Positions 43,101 to 50,413 of a DNA stretch of 64,000 nt are shown piece after piece (the stretch's first letter is position 1; every line of letters begins with the position of its first letter). The stretch lies in contig CAKASQ030000050.1 in assembly GCA_916988195.3 (NCBI GenBank), positions 1 to 64,000 on the forward strand, in the 5' to 3' direction. The notes beneath the pieces were generated by a model, which was not told the DNA's origin, did no database searches, and saw only the letters and a program-made list of their open reading frames with translations. This DNA is from Oscillospiraceae bacterium. GTDB lineage: Bacteria > Bacillota > Clostridia > Oscillospirales > Oscillospiraceae. A program made the position numbers and the translations under genes.

Positions 43101-43715
43101 TCCGTCCTCGTTCAGGGCCTGCGGCGTGATATAAATCGCTGGACGGAAGAGGCCAAATAAGCAGGAAGACGGCAAAATTTCTGTTATGTAAACCGAATTT
43201 TTGCACTCCGGCACCTCCAGCCGCACCCGGTTTCGCTTTAATCGAGCGGCCAGGACCGCGTTCTGCCCCAGCATAACGATGAGCGCAAGCGCTGCACCAA
43301 TGCCCCAGACAAAATAACAAATCGTAAGCGGCGCGGGCCTGAACCGGGCGCTTTCCTCTGCCAAATCCTCTGAAGCGGTCGGCGCTTCCGTCGCCGTCTG
43401 GGATGCTTCCGCAGGCAATACTTCGTCTGTAAATGCCGCCCCTTCCACGGGCAGCGCGGTCACTTGCTGCGGAACCTGCGCCGGAATGGACGCGTCTTCC
43501 AGGATTTCAGACATCTGCTGCTCCGGTACATAGTTCATCACGCTCGCGGCGCTCTGCCCGATCGAAACCGGAACCAGCAGCCGCACTGCGACAAGAAGCC
43601 ACAGCCCAAATTGCAGCCGCGGGCTGATCTTCCCGCGAAGCAGAATCCGCAGAAGCGCCAGCGCCAGAATGAGTACGGAGGACGAAATGAGAACCTCCAG
43701 AATCTGCTGTCTCAT
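40113..43715 (-). CDS. BlaR1-like M56 peptidase fused to phosphodiester glycosidase (NAGPA) domain
   Basis: A 1200-residue membrane protein. Residues 1-340 are a BlaR1/MecR1-type M56 metallopeptidase: helices at about 8-27 and 33-50, an extracytoplasmic loop, a helix at 132-152, the zinc motif HERTH at 214-218 and the ELACDDLAL segment. A helix near 340-357 (TLILVVGVCLLLAACT) leads to a long extracellular region. About 360-470 looks like the QVDGTLYQLTNEN domain seen in other M56 proteins, and about 500-960 is unassigned. The last 230 residues are a phosphodiester alpha-GlcNAcase (NAGPA) domain (GLLSMTCNGFLDPGGQGNGG, MNVDGGTSAIMWYDGQYVTR). It overlaps the BlaI gene by four bases. A wall-derived signal that triggers repressor cleavage is inferred. 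Confidence 0.88.
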   Translation of the reverse strand: MRQQILEVLISSSVLILALALLRILLRGKISPRLQFGLWLLVAVRLLVPVSIGQSAASVMNYVPEQQMSEILEDASIPAQVPQQVTALPVEGAAFTDEVLPAEASQTATEAPTASEDLAEESARFRPAPLTICYFVWGIGAALALIVMLGQNAVLAARLKRNRVRLEVPECKNSVYITEILPSSCLFGLFRPAIYITPQALNEDGTPNQYVLLHERTHYRRRDHIWCALRLLLLAMYWFDPFVWLAARLSKIDCELACDDLALRRLDDGARIAYGRTLLDQISIKRAPMQAALCATTMVSGKKTLRARIRLIAKKPKMTAVTLILVVGVCLLLAACTFTNSAADHTASTPDLLPPLVQVDGTLYQLTNENLAPEDAARVVRTGTIKHQLDDAKTPNRDDQANFSGKGWEYGVLDGQLVIEDQNGNWMYTLVNLPNDEVHAAILRETAPNPIVDCDFSPCRLGTIVTAKRTNEDASLDAILMLAQKVDGAIQITQMETGHVDDGAGYGVFQTRMAGQTIVFGIADRRMRETGSGEITSVNFNSVMLRFTEGSVSSSLAASPGETFQIGTYGDAEITSVRLALGQKGDVAIFTDIPAPGEDRLATMTLGENWADTAEEASDEPALTAEEEEAIRTAVYDKFETALWALTSEDEARTFTGADSRKNGMVGNFPHYYGTIADYFVATRKPPVADRTWAQQVVDDKILKLTIWEVSSQEEVVQHLYYSLETGTLCGMRQEPELTADMSIGVGVTTDYADENYVVFHGYFGLFVYDLQQSRMALALDPGTAFGTNNMQGSSGYMVSAYKDGDAVKVIATFYDSMQGMLSPVSYYYDTAAGSLRFSPTALPNGIEAASPAHEVALADKIADLTYSDGETTWKLFDGWKFGAQADAKVVPLTAPEKDASQVTEDDFYDIFWELDRDSMQTYLDEHPQTLANGWAGIDINESGLTQSGTSIRTTMGEQVLAVNFREKVLLVRVAGEKYRGVLAVAKVPARLSVEMSEGLGSYGQTVGEIAEAHGGLLSMTCNGFLDPGGQGNGGELAGFAMSDGVAYGEHYPYMDDFPYARFEILTDNTVCIRRSNEEVRADCRDATEFNPALIIDGEIIQSNYWTSEAPRACIGQSSRQEMLLLVIEGRMPESGILGTSVNECSAILARHGAVQAMNVDGGTSAIMWYDGQYVTRCNNLALPGGRALPNAFVHHRRTS

Positions 43716-44083
43716 AAGCCCTCCTCCGCCTGTTTGAGCATATCGTAGAGCTCTTCGAGATCGTTCTTGGAGAGCTTGGCGTTATCAATGAAGTTGCTCA
43801 TGAGTAACCCAAAATTTCCGCCGAACGCGCGCGAAAGGAGCTGCTGCGTCTCGGAATATGCCGCATCCTGCTTCTGGATTGCGGGATAATAGAGCCTTGG
43901 ACGCTCACCCTCGAAGCGCAGAACGCCCTTGTCCGTCATGCGCGAGATGAGCGTTTTGATCGTGCTGGCCGACCAGTCGGTCGAGCGCTGCAAATTGGAA
44001 ACGAGCTGCATGAGCGTCTGGGGCGCGTGTCCCCAAAGTGCCTGCAAGACCCGCCATTCGCTGGCGTTGAGCTTGTAGTCCAT
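43712..44083 (-). CDS. BlaI/MecI/CopY-family transcriptional repressor
   Basis: A 123-residue winged-helix repressor (LNASEWRVLQALWGHAPQTL, STDWSASTIKTLISRMTDKG, LRFEGERPRLYYPAI) with a helical dimerisation tail. Members bind dyads and are inactivated by cleavage through the partner BlaR1-type protease, here encoded immediately downstream. It is an intact counterpart of the damaged repressor near 31.6 kb. The likely operators overlap its own promoter. Confidence 0.92.
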   Translation of the reverse strand: MDYKLNASEWRVLQALWGHAPQTLMQLVSNLQRSTDWSASTIKTLISRMTDKGVLRFEGERPRLYYPAIQKQDAAYSETQQLLSRAFGGNFGLLMSNFIDNAKLSKNDLEELYDMLKQAEEGL

Positions 44084-44099
44084 CGTGTGTTCCTCCTCT

Positions 44100-44146
44100 G
44101 TCTACGTCTGTAGTCTCAGATTATCATATAAGTCTACGATTGTCAA
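44100..44146 (-). promoter_or_regulatory. Promoter and operator-like dyads of the BlaI/BlaR1 operon
   Basis: Minus strand TTGACA (44146-44141), 17 bases, TAATCT (44123-44118). A near-dyad GTCTAC-N4-GTAGTC (44100-44115) lies just downstream and another TCTAC lies inside the spacer (44133-44137). These are candidate BlaI half-sites giving autorepression. Confidence 0.55.
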
Positions 44147-44186
44147 CTGGATTATAAAAAAGTTCACAAATGTAGATTGGAGGCGT

Positions 44187-44216
44187 AAAAAAGCAGCGGG
44201 GTTACTTCCCCGCCGC
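44187..44216 (-). terminator. Terminator overlapping the HD hydrolase stop
   Basis: GCGGCGGGG and CCCCGCTGC (44216-44208, 44201-44193) pair around AAGTAA, which contains the stop codon, followed by six Ts. It ends the cwlD-radA-HD operon. Confidence 0.8.
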
Positions 44217-44765
44217 AATTTTGTCGTTCGTATCCTTTAAAATTTCCGCCCGCAGCACCTTTAGATAGTCCGAAAACTGAACAATATCGGTCGCATATGT
44301 CCGGTTCAGCTCATATTCGTGCGGCTCCCACGTAGAAATCGGCGATTCGTTGTGCTGAATGACAGCCTCCAGCTTGTCAATCGACTTATAAAGCTTCGCT
44401 TCCGGCGTCTTGAGCGCGTCCATTTCCGCGTACAGCGCTGTCATCTGCGATGCGAACGGTTCCGGGAGGCTCTTCACCCAATCGCTGAGCAACTTCGTTT
44501 CCCGGTCTTCGTCTGCCTGCGTCTTCCGGAAGGTCGGAATATCGCCTGTGAAGCACTCGCCGAGGTCGTGGATCAGGCACATTTTGATGACCTTGTCCAT
44601 GTCGAGCGCCGGGAACTCATCCGTCATGAAATACGCCATCAGCGCCATGCGCCAGCTGTGACTGGCCACGTTCTCGGGCGCGCCCTTTGTCGTCGTGCAG
44701 TGCCTTGTTTCGTCCTTGAGCTTTTCTGCCACATGCAGAGCGTCCAGCAGTTTTCTAGCCTCCAT
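44202..44765 (-). CDS. HD-domain hydrolase (YfbR/HDDC2-like)
   Basis: A 187-residue HD-domain protein. The metal-binding residues are visible as the His of ASHSWRMALMA, the His-Asp pair of CLIHDLGECFTGDIP and a later Asp in YKSIDKLEAVIQH. Size and pattern resemble the 5'-deoxynucleotidase YfbR and HDDC2 group, so a nucleotide monophosphate is a plausible substrate, but this is inference. It follows radA in the operon after 16 bases. Confidence 0.82.
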   Translation of the reverse strand: MEARKLLDALHVAEKLKDETRHCTTTKGAPENVASHSWRMALMAYFMTDEFPALDMDKVIKMCLIHDLGECFTGDIPTFRKTQADEDRETKLLSDWVKSLPEPFASQMTALYAEMDALKTPEAKLYKSIDKLEAVIQHNESPISTWEPHEYELNRTYATDIVQFSDYLKVLRAEILKDTNDKIAAGK

Positions 44766-44781
44766 CGTTGTTCCTCCCCTT

Positions 44782-46143
44782 TTAAAGCGCCATTTCGATG
44801 GCTTCGCGGATATTTCTCACGCGGATGAGCTCCAGCCCATCGGGCACTTGCAGCTGCTTTGTCGAGTGCCGCGGAACGATGCAGCGTGTAAAGCCGAGCC
44901 GGGCCGCCTCCGTGAGCCGCTGCTGCATCGACGTGACCGCGCGCACCTCGCCCGTGAGTCCCACCTCGCCGATGGCAAGCGTCTTGGGGTCAATCGGCGT
45001 ATCACGGTGGCTCGATGCAACGGCCAGAACGAGCGCCAGATCCGCCGCAGGCTCGTCCAGATATAAGCCGCCAATGACGTTTACATATGCGTCGCACATC
45101 GAGATGTTCAGCCCGCCGCGCTTTTCCGTGACGGCAAGCAATAAATTCGCGCGGTTGAAATCGAAGCCGTTGCTTGTCCGGCGCGGAACGTTGAAGCTTG
45201 TCCGGCTGACGAGCACCTGCACCTCGGCAAGCACCGGCCTTGTCCCTTCCATCGCGCAGGCCACGCAGGTCCCGGGCGCATTCAGAGGCCGCCCGGAAAG
45301 CAGCATTTCCGACGGATTCGGCACCTCGCGCAGCCCCTCTTCGTCCATCTCGAACACGCCGATCTCATTTGTCGAGCCGAAGCGGTTCTTGGCCGCGCGC
45401 AAAATCCGGTATCCCATCGCCTGCTCGCCCTCAAAATAAAGCACACAGTCGACCATGTGCTCTAAGACCTTCGGCCCCGCGATCGCGCCCTCCTTATTGA
45501 CATGACCCACGACAAAAACGCTCGTCCCGGTGCTTTTCGCCAGGTGCATCAGCCGCATCGTGCAGTCCTTGACCTGCGAGACAGAGCCGGGTGCGGACGT
45601 ATTATCGGGCGTAAAGAGCGTCTGAATCGAGTCTGCGATCAGAATGTCGGGGTTTATCTCGCCGAACGCGCTTAAAATCTCGTCAAGATCGGTTTCCGAT
45701 AACACGTAAAGGTTCTCGCTCTCCACCCGCAGCCGGTCGGCGCGCATTTTGAGCTGCTGCTCAGATTCCTCGCCGGAAACATACAAAATTTTCTGCGTTT
45801 TTCCGAGATATGCGCAGATTTGCAGCAATAATGTCGATTTTCCGATACCCGGCGCGCCGCCGACTAAGACAAGCGATCCCTTTACCCCGCCGCCTCCCAG
45901 CACGCGATCGAGCTCGCCGAGCCCCGTCGAGAACCGAATCTGCCGGTCGGACGCGTCCAGCTCGCGGAGCTTTTTAGGTTTACTTGCGGCCAGCTTCGTC
46001 CCGCTGGATGCCTTATTTGCCGCGGGCTTCTTGTCTTCAAATTCCACAATGCTGTTCCACGCGCCGCAGGCCGGACACTGGCCCTGCCATCTTGGTGTTT
46101 CGTTGCCGCATTGGCTGCAGATAAATACGCTTTTTGCCTTCAT
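44782..46143 (-). CDS. radA: DNA repair protein RadA (Sms)
   Basis: The 453-residue DnaB/RecA-like ATPase that promotes branch migration in homologous recombination. The N-terminal zinc finger is C-x2-C-x9-C-x2-C (CSQCGN, CPACGAW). Walker A is GGAPGIGKST, the RadA hallmark is KNRFGST, and a Lon-protease-like domain forms the C-terminal third. It is preceded in the operon by cwlD with a four-base overlap. Confidence 0.96.
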   Translation of the reverse strand: MKAKSVFICSQCGNETPRWQGQCPACGAWNSIVEFEDKKPAANKASSGTKLAASKPKKLRELDASDRQIRFSTGLGELDRVLGGGGVKGSLVLVGGAPGIGKSTLLLQICAYLGKTQKILYVSGEESEQQLKMRADRLRVESENLYVLSETDLDEILSAFGEINPDILIADSIQTLFTPDNTSAPGSVSQVKDCTMRLMHLAKSTGTSVFVVGHVNKEGAIAGPKVLEHMVDCVLYFEGEQAMGYRILRAAKNRFGSTNEIGVFEMDEEGLREVPNPSEMLLSGRPLNAPGTCVACAMEGTRPVLAEVQVLVSRTSFNVPRRTSNGFDFNRANLLLAVTEKRGGLNISMCDAYVNVIGGLYLDEPAADLALVLAVASSHRDTPIDPKTLAIGEVGLTGEVRAVTSMQQRLTEAARLGFTRCIVPRHSTKQLQVPDGLELIRVRNIREAIEMAL

Positions 46144-46850
46144 TGGCTGTCCCCTTCTGTTTCTAAATAGGCGCAGAGCGCGCCGCAGATTGCACCGGCG
46201 AGCCTTTGCTGATAGTCCTTTTGTGTGAGCCGCTCAGCTTCCAGCTCGTTCGATAAAAAGCCGCACTCGACCAGAACGCCCGTGCAGGAGATTTTGTCCA
46301 TCAGATAGACGGACTGCGACGGCTTGGCCCTTCGGTGATTGCTAGAGTCGACGCAGGCACGGAGCACGGCCTGCATGTCTTCTGCCAAGGCCTCGCTTCC
46401 GGGCGTTTTCGCGTAGAACACCTGCGCGCCATGGTACTTGGTCTCCGGGAAAAAGTTCTGATGGATGCTTAAAAGCAGTGCGTTTGGCGTGGATTCGACG
46501 AGCTTCACGCGGTTTTTGAGGTCGGAAACCTTTTTTTGCTGGATGCTGCCGCCCTCGGTGTAGACCGACACGTCCTGCGTCCGCACCATCGCTGTCCGCA
46601 CGCCCGCAAAGCGCAGCAGATCGTTCGTGATTCCCGCGATTTCGAGATTGAGCGTGCTCTCCAATGTCCCGGATTTGCTGCTCGCGCCGCCGTCTTCTCC
46701 GCCGTGTCCTGCGTCAATGACCACGGTGACCGGATTGTTGTCTGAAAACGCAGGCGCGGTTCTCGAGAGCATTCCTGCCGAATAGCCGCATACGAGAAGT
46801 ACGGTCAAAGCCAGCACTGCGCACACCGCAAAAATCGCCGCTTTTTTCAT
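46140..46850 (-). CDS. cwlD: N-acetylmuramoyl-L-alanine amidase, CwlD-like
   Basis: A 236-residue zinc amidase (Amidase_3 fold) with an N-terminal membrane anchor (AIFAVCAVLALTVLLVCGYS). Zinc ligands are the His of VVIDAGHGGEDGGA, a Glu in TLNLEIA and the His of LLLSIHQNFF; the catalytic Glu is in VLVECGFLSN. CwlD removes peptide side chains when muramic-delta-lactam is made in spore cortex, consistent with a spore former. Start ATG at 46850, six bases after AGGTG; the upstream GTG and ATG lie inside or against the ribosome site. Confidence 0.88.
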   Translation of the reverse strand: MKKAAIFAVCAVLALTVLLVCGYSAGMLSRTAPAFSDNNPVTVVIDAGHGGEDGGASSKSGTLESTLNLEIAGITNDLLRFAGVRTAMVRTQDVSVYTEGGSIQQKKVSDLKNRVKLVESTPNALLLSIHQNFFPETKYHGAQVFYAKTPGSEALAEDMQAVLRACVDSSNHRRAKPSQSVYLMDKISCTGVLVECGFLSNELEAERLTQKDYQQRLAGAICGALCAYLETEGDSQ

Positions 46851-46887
46851 TGCCATCACCTCAAGCTATCTTATGAGGCGCAGGATC

Positions 46888-46916
46888 AGTATAGCATATT
46901 TTTTCCGCGCTGAAAA
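46888..46916 (-). promoter_or_regulatory. Candidate promoter of the cwlD-radA operon
   Basis: Minus strand TTTTCA (46916-46911), 17 bases, TATACT (46893-46888), about 40 bases before the cwlD start. The -35 is weak. Confidence 0.4.
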
Positions 46917-46953
46917 GAAGAAGTTCCCCCGCACAAAGCATGTACGGGAGAAC
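46915..46953 (-). terminator. Terminator after tyrS
   Basis: GTTCTCCCG and CGGGGGAAC (46953-46945, 46931-46923) form a 9-bp stem with one wobble, followed by TTCTTCTTTT, directly behind the tyrS stop. Confidence 0.65.
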
Positions 46954-46962
46954 TCGGGAGAT

Positions 46963-48186
46963 TTACTTGAGAAGCGCCTTGTGGTAGACCTTCTTGCCCT
47001 TGCGGATCTTGAGGCCTTCTTTGAGCTGCTCGGCGGTGTAGGACGCGTCGATGGACTCGACCTTCTCCTCGTTCACCATCACGCCGCCCTGCTGGACAAG
47101 CCGGCGGCCTTCGCCCTTGGAGGGAATGAGCTTGCAGGCGAGCATCAGATCGAGAATGGCGATCTTACCGTCTGTGAGCTGGTCTTCCGTGAGCTCGGTG
47201 GTCGGCATGTTGGAGTCGTCGCTGCCGCCCGCGAAGAGCGCCTTGGCCGCGGCTTTCGCCTTGTTTGCCTCTTCTTCGCCGTGGACAAGCTTCGTGAGCT
47301 CATAGGCGAGGATCTCCTTGGCGCGGTTGAGCTGGCTGCCTTCCCACTTGTCCATCTCGTCGATCTGCTCGAGCGGCAGGAACGTCAGCATACGAATGCA
47401 CTTGAGTACGTCTGCGTCGCCGACATTGCGCCAGTACTGGTAGAACTCGAACGGCGTCGTCTTATTGGGGTCGAGCCAGACGGCGCCCTTGGCGGTCTTG
47501 CCCATCTTCTTGCCCTCGGAGTTCATAAGCAGCGTGATGGTCATCGCGTGCGCGTCCTTGCCGAGCTTGCGGCGGATGAGTTCCGTGCCGCCGAGCATGT
47601 TCGACCACTGGTCGTCGCCGCCGAACTGCATGTTGCAGCCGTAATGCTGGAACAGGTAGTAAAAATCATACGACTGCATGATCATGTAGTTGAACTCGAG
47701 GAAGCTCAGACCTTTTTCCATGCGCTGCTTGTAGCACTCGGCTCTAAGCATGTTGTTGACCGAGAAGCATGCGCCAACGTCTCGCAGCAGCTCGACATAG
47801 TTGAGCTTCAGCAGCCAATCGGCGTTGTTGACCATGATGGCCTTGCCCTCGCCGAAGTCGATGAAGCGTTCCATCTGCTTTTTGAAGCAGTCGCAGTTGT
47901 GCTGGATGATCTCCGGCGTCATCATCGAGCGCATGTCCGACCGGCCGGAGGGGTCTCCGATATATCCTGTGCCGCCGCCAACGAGGACGACGGGGCGATT
48001 TCCCGCCATCTGGAGCCGCTTCATGAGGCAAAGTGCCATGAAATGGCCGACGTGCAGCGAGTCCGCCGTGGGGTCAAAGCCAATGTAGAACGTGGCCTTG
48101 CCGTTATTGACCATTTCGCGAATTTCCGGCTCGTTGGTCACCTGTGCGATCAGCCCGCGCGCTTGCAGTTCTTCATAGATACCCAT
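46963..48186 (-). CDS. tyrS: Tyrosyl-tRNA synthetase
   Basis: A 407-residue class I synthetase that charges tRNA-Tyr. The HIGH motif is HVGHF near residue 45, the tyrosine-binding region is NYMIMQSYDFYYLFQ with QFGGDDQW, and the KMSKS loop is KKMGKTAKGA. An S4-like RNA-binding domain forms the C-terminus (LVQQGGVMVNEEKV). The closest regulatory signal is a tyrosine-specific T-box about 700 bases upstream, separated from the gene by a large foldback repeat. AGAAGGAGAAAC precedes the ATG. Confidence 0.96.
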   Translation of the reverse strand: MGIYEELQARGLIAQVTNEPEIREMVNNGKATFYIGFDPTADSLHVGHFMALCLMKRLQMAGNRPVVLVGGGTGYIGDPSGRSDMRSMMTPEIIQHNCDCFKKQMERFIDFGEGKAIMVNNADWLLKLNYVELLRDVGACFSVNNMLRAECYKQRMEKGLSFLEFNYMIMQSYDFYYLFQHYGCNMQFGGDDQWSNMLGGTELIRRKLGKDAHAMTITLLMNSEGKKMGKTAKGAVWLDPNKTTPFEFYQYWRNVGDADVLKCIRMLTFLPLEQIDEMDKWEGSQLNRAKEILAYELTKLVHGEEEANKAKAAAKALFAGGSDDSNMPTTELTEDQLTDGKIAILDLMLACKLIPSKGEGRRLVQQGGVMVNEEKVESIDASYTAEQLKEGLKIRKGKKVYHKALLK

Positions 48187-48253
48187 TGTGTTTCTCCTTC
48201 TATTATCAAGTAATTTGTTAACAAAGTTTTTGCCGTGGCGCGAGCGCCATTTT

Positions 48254-48845
48254 AAACTGGCAGAAGCCTGCCAGCTTGTTTGATTTCGACCCCACGCTTC
48301 TTAGCTGCGCAAAGAAGCGCCGTGTCGAGCCGCCGGGAAGAAGTTGCCCAAAGAAAACCCTTCAAAAGGGTTTTCTCTGGACTCTTTCGGAAACAAAAGG
48401 GCTGCGGCCCTTTTGAGATCCCCGGAGGCCCAGATTTACAGTGCCCACCCAGTCGAGCGTCTTCTACGTATTTTGGAAGCACTCTCTTTCTGGCATGCAA
48501 GTACCTACTGGCATGTAAAAAGTCTGACGATTTTACTGCCGAGCAGCAAATTTGGAAGACTTGTCCGCCGCAAGGCATTTTTGCTCTGCAAAAATGCCTT
48601 GCGGCAGGCTGCGATGGGGGACGGGGGACCTCATCGCAGAGAACGCAGCCCCTCTGTTTGGGAAGGAATCCAGAGGAAACCTTTTCCAAGGGTTTCCTCT
48701 GGGCAACTTCTTCTTGACGGCCGACGCCGTTCTTCTTTGCGCAGCTAAGAAGAATTCCGATAGCCGTTGGCGGCTTTGCCGCCTTACGGATATGGGATGC
48801 AGAGCTGGGGTTGGAACTACCAGGCTGGCAGGCTTCTGCCAGTTT
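48254..48845. repeat. Foldback element with nested long inverted repeats
   Basis: The outermost arms are perfect 22-base inverted copies (48254-48275 with 48824-48845). Inside lie perfect 21-base arms (48297-48317 with 48732-48752), which continue as an imperfect inverted match of about 100 further bases (the AAGAAGTTGCCCA and TTTCTCTGGA segments on both sides). The centre holds a perfect 17-bp hairpin (48567-48583 with 48589-48605). No convincing protein is encoded. It lies between the T-box and tyrS; a non-autonomous insertion or a fold-back repeat is the best description. Confidence 0.75.
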
Positions 48846-48904
48846 TCCCCTGACCCCTGGGTCACGCACAGCAGTAAAAAGCCCCATACCGTTGGAAGCG
48901 GCAA

Positions 48905-49178
48905 ACAAAAAACACCCTCTACCCAACAATGTTGAGCAGAGGGCGAAAACTCGCGGTACCACCTCTGGTTGTCTGCTTCTCACAAAGCAGACCTTACCGG
49001 GTGCCGATTGGCATCCTGCGCGATAACGGGCGCGACCGACACACCCCTAATCGTTTCCTTTCAGGGGGCAGCTCCGGGAGGTATTTCACGCGCCGCGTCC
49101 ATTTCCTTGCACCAACCGGAAACTCTCTTGGGACGGAAAGCGGGCTACTTCTTCCCTTCTTCACTGTGTCCATATAAC
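48905..49178 (-). promoter_or_regulatory. Tyrosine T-box riboswitch leader of tyrS
   Basis: Minus strand: the T-box core AGGTGGTACCGCG (48964-48952) with the UGGU antiterminator bulge, and a terminator of CCCTCT/AGAGGG (48943-48938, 48920-48915) followed by TTTTTT. Stem I contains AGAGAG and TTGGTGCAAGGAAA, and a specifier in GTGAAA-TAC-CTCCCGGAG at 49083-49081. UAC is a tyrosine codon, matching tyrS downstream. Uncharged tRNA-Tyr should pair with specifier and bulge and prevent termination. Confidence 0.9.
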
Positions 49179-49184
49179 GGTAGT

Positions 49185-49213
49185 ATCATACCAGAAATGA
49201 CGCGGTTTGTCAA
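49185..49213 (-). promoter_or_regulatory. Promoter of the tyrS T-box transcript
   Basis: Minus strand TTGACA (49213-49208), 17 bases, TATGAT (49190-49185), ending against the stop codon of the SLH gene. Predicted start near 49178, at the T-box 5' end. Confidence 0.8.
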
Positions 49214-50413
49214 TCAGTATTCGCCAAATAACGCCGTAAGCTTCCCGTCTGTGACTTCGTAGAGCGCGCAGTGCACGTCCATCATGCCCATGCAGTACGT
49301 GCCTGCAACATAAATTTTCCCGTTTTCGACGTAAAGATCCGTCAGGTTCTGCATGTTATTGCTCTCGTCGCGCGAGGCAAGCAGCGTCGTGTTCCAGTCC
49401 CAGTCGACAGAAACGACCTGCGTCGCACAGGGATAGTACATCGCAGCATAGAGATACGTTGGGTATTCTTCCTCCGGATGCGTCAGAATGTAATAGCGCT
49501 CGCCTGACTGGACAAAATCCAGAACCGGCTCGGGATAGATCGTGCGGAGCGTGTCTCCCTCGCGCTTGTAAAGACCTGCCTCACCCCAGACATACGTTCC
49601 GTCGGAGCCGGAAAAAAGTCTCCAGCCAGCAAGCTCGTCGGTTTTCGTCCGGAAGCTGAAGCCAAGCGGCGTTTTTTCGCCGGTCAACGGCTTGACAAGA
49701 TGCAGGCTCGTTTCTGTCTTTCCGGTCTGCGCGATCAGCCAGTTCTGTCCAACCGTGCAGATGTAGGCGCAATCCGCCTTATGCAGCGCGATCTGCGCCT
49801 TCAGGCGCGCCAGAATCGCAGCGGCTTCCGCTCTCGTTACGCCGTTTTTGGGCCGGAACGTTCCGTCCGGGTAGCCGGTCAGAAGGCCCTGATTGACGCA
49901 GACGCACAGCGCATCGCTGAACATCTCAAAATCTGCGGTATCAGAGAACATTGGCTGCCATGCAGGCGACTGCATGCGCTGCTCGTTCCAGTTGATGACA
50001 AACTGCTCCGCAGCGTCCGCGCGCGCATTGACACCGTCTGAGCCGCGGCAAAGCGTACCAAGGATATTGGCAATTTCGCCGCGCGGCATCGGCGCACTGT
50101 ATCCGAACGTGCCGCTCAGAAGATTGTTTGCCTCGCAGACGCGGAACGCAGGTTCCCACCATGTGCTGCCGGTTTCGTTTTTAAGCTCCTCCGGGAAAGC
50201 GATACGCGCCAGAAGCGACACAAATTCTGCGCGTGTGACAGTCTTGTCCGGCTGGAACGTGCCGTCCGGGTAGCCGGTGATCTCGTCTGACAGATATGCG
50301 ATCTGTTCGCTTGCCCAATGCGCATCGGCTACGTCCTTGTAATCGCCGGCGCAGACCGCCGTACAAAGAAGCACCGCAGCTGCAAATATGAGCAAAATTC
50401 TTCGAAGTTTCAT
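49214..50413 (-). CDS. S-layer homology (SLH) domain protein
   Basis: A 399-residue exported protein. A signal peptide (ILLIFAAAVLLCTAVCAG) is followed by three SLH repeats (DVADAHWASEQIAYL with GYPDGTFQPDKTVTRAEFVS; ENNLLS-like second; MFSDALCVCVNQGLLTGYPD with RPKNGVTRAEAAAILARL). These usually anchor proteins to pyruvylated wall polymers. The C-terminal 190 residues form an unassigned beta-rich region. It overlaps recN by four bases, so it is the last gene of that operon. Confidence 0.88.
   Translation of the reverse strand: MKLRRILLIFAAAVLLCTAVCAGDYKDVADAHWASEQIAYLSDEITGYPDGTFQPDKTVTRAEFVSLLARIAFPEELKNETGSTWWEPAFRVCEANNLLSGTFGYSAPMPRGEIANILGTLCRGSDGVNARADAAEQFVINWNEQRMQSPAWQPMFSDTADFEMFSDALCVCVNQGLLTGYPDGTFRPKNGVTRAEAAAILARLKAQIALHKADCAYICTVGQNWLIAQTGKTETSLHLVKPLTGEKTPLGFSFRTKTDELAGWRLFSGSDGTYVWGEAGLYKREGDTLRTIYPEPVLDFVQSGERYYILTHPEEEYPTYLYAAMYYPCATQVVSVDWDWNTTLLASRDESNNMQNLTDLYVENGKIYVAGTYCMGMMDVHCALYEVTDGKLTALFGEY

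Noticed and set aside
48254-48845. Insertion sequence or CRISPR array upstream of tyrS
   Set aside because: No transposase frame and no regularly spaced direct repeats; only inverted repeats are present.
48252-48983. A 243-codon minus-strand open frame upstream of tyrS
   Set aside because: It lies across the foldback repeat and into the T-box terminator; the inverted repeats and T-box explain the sequence.
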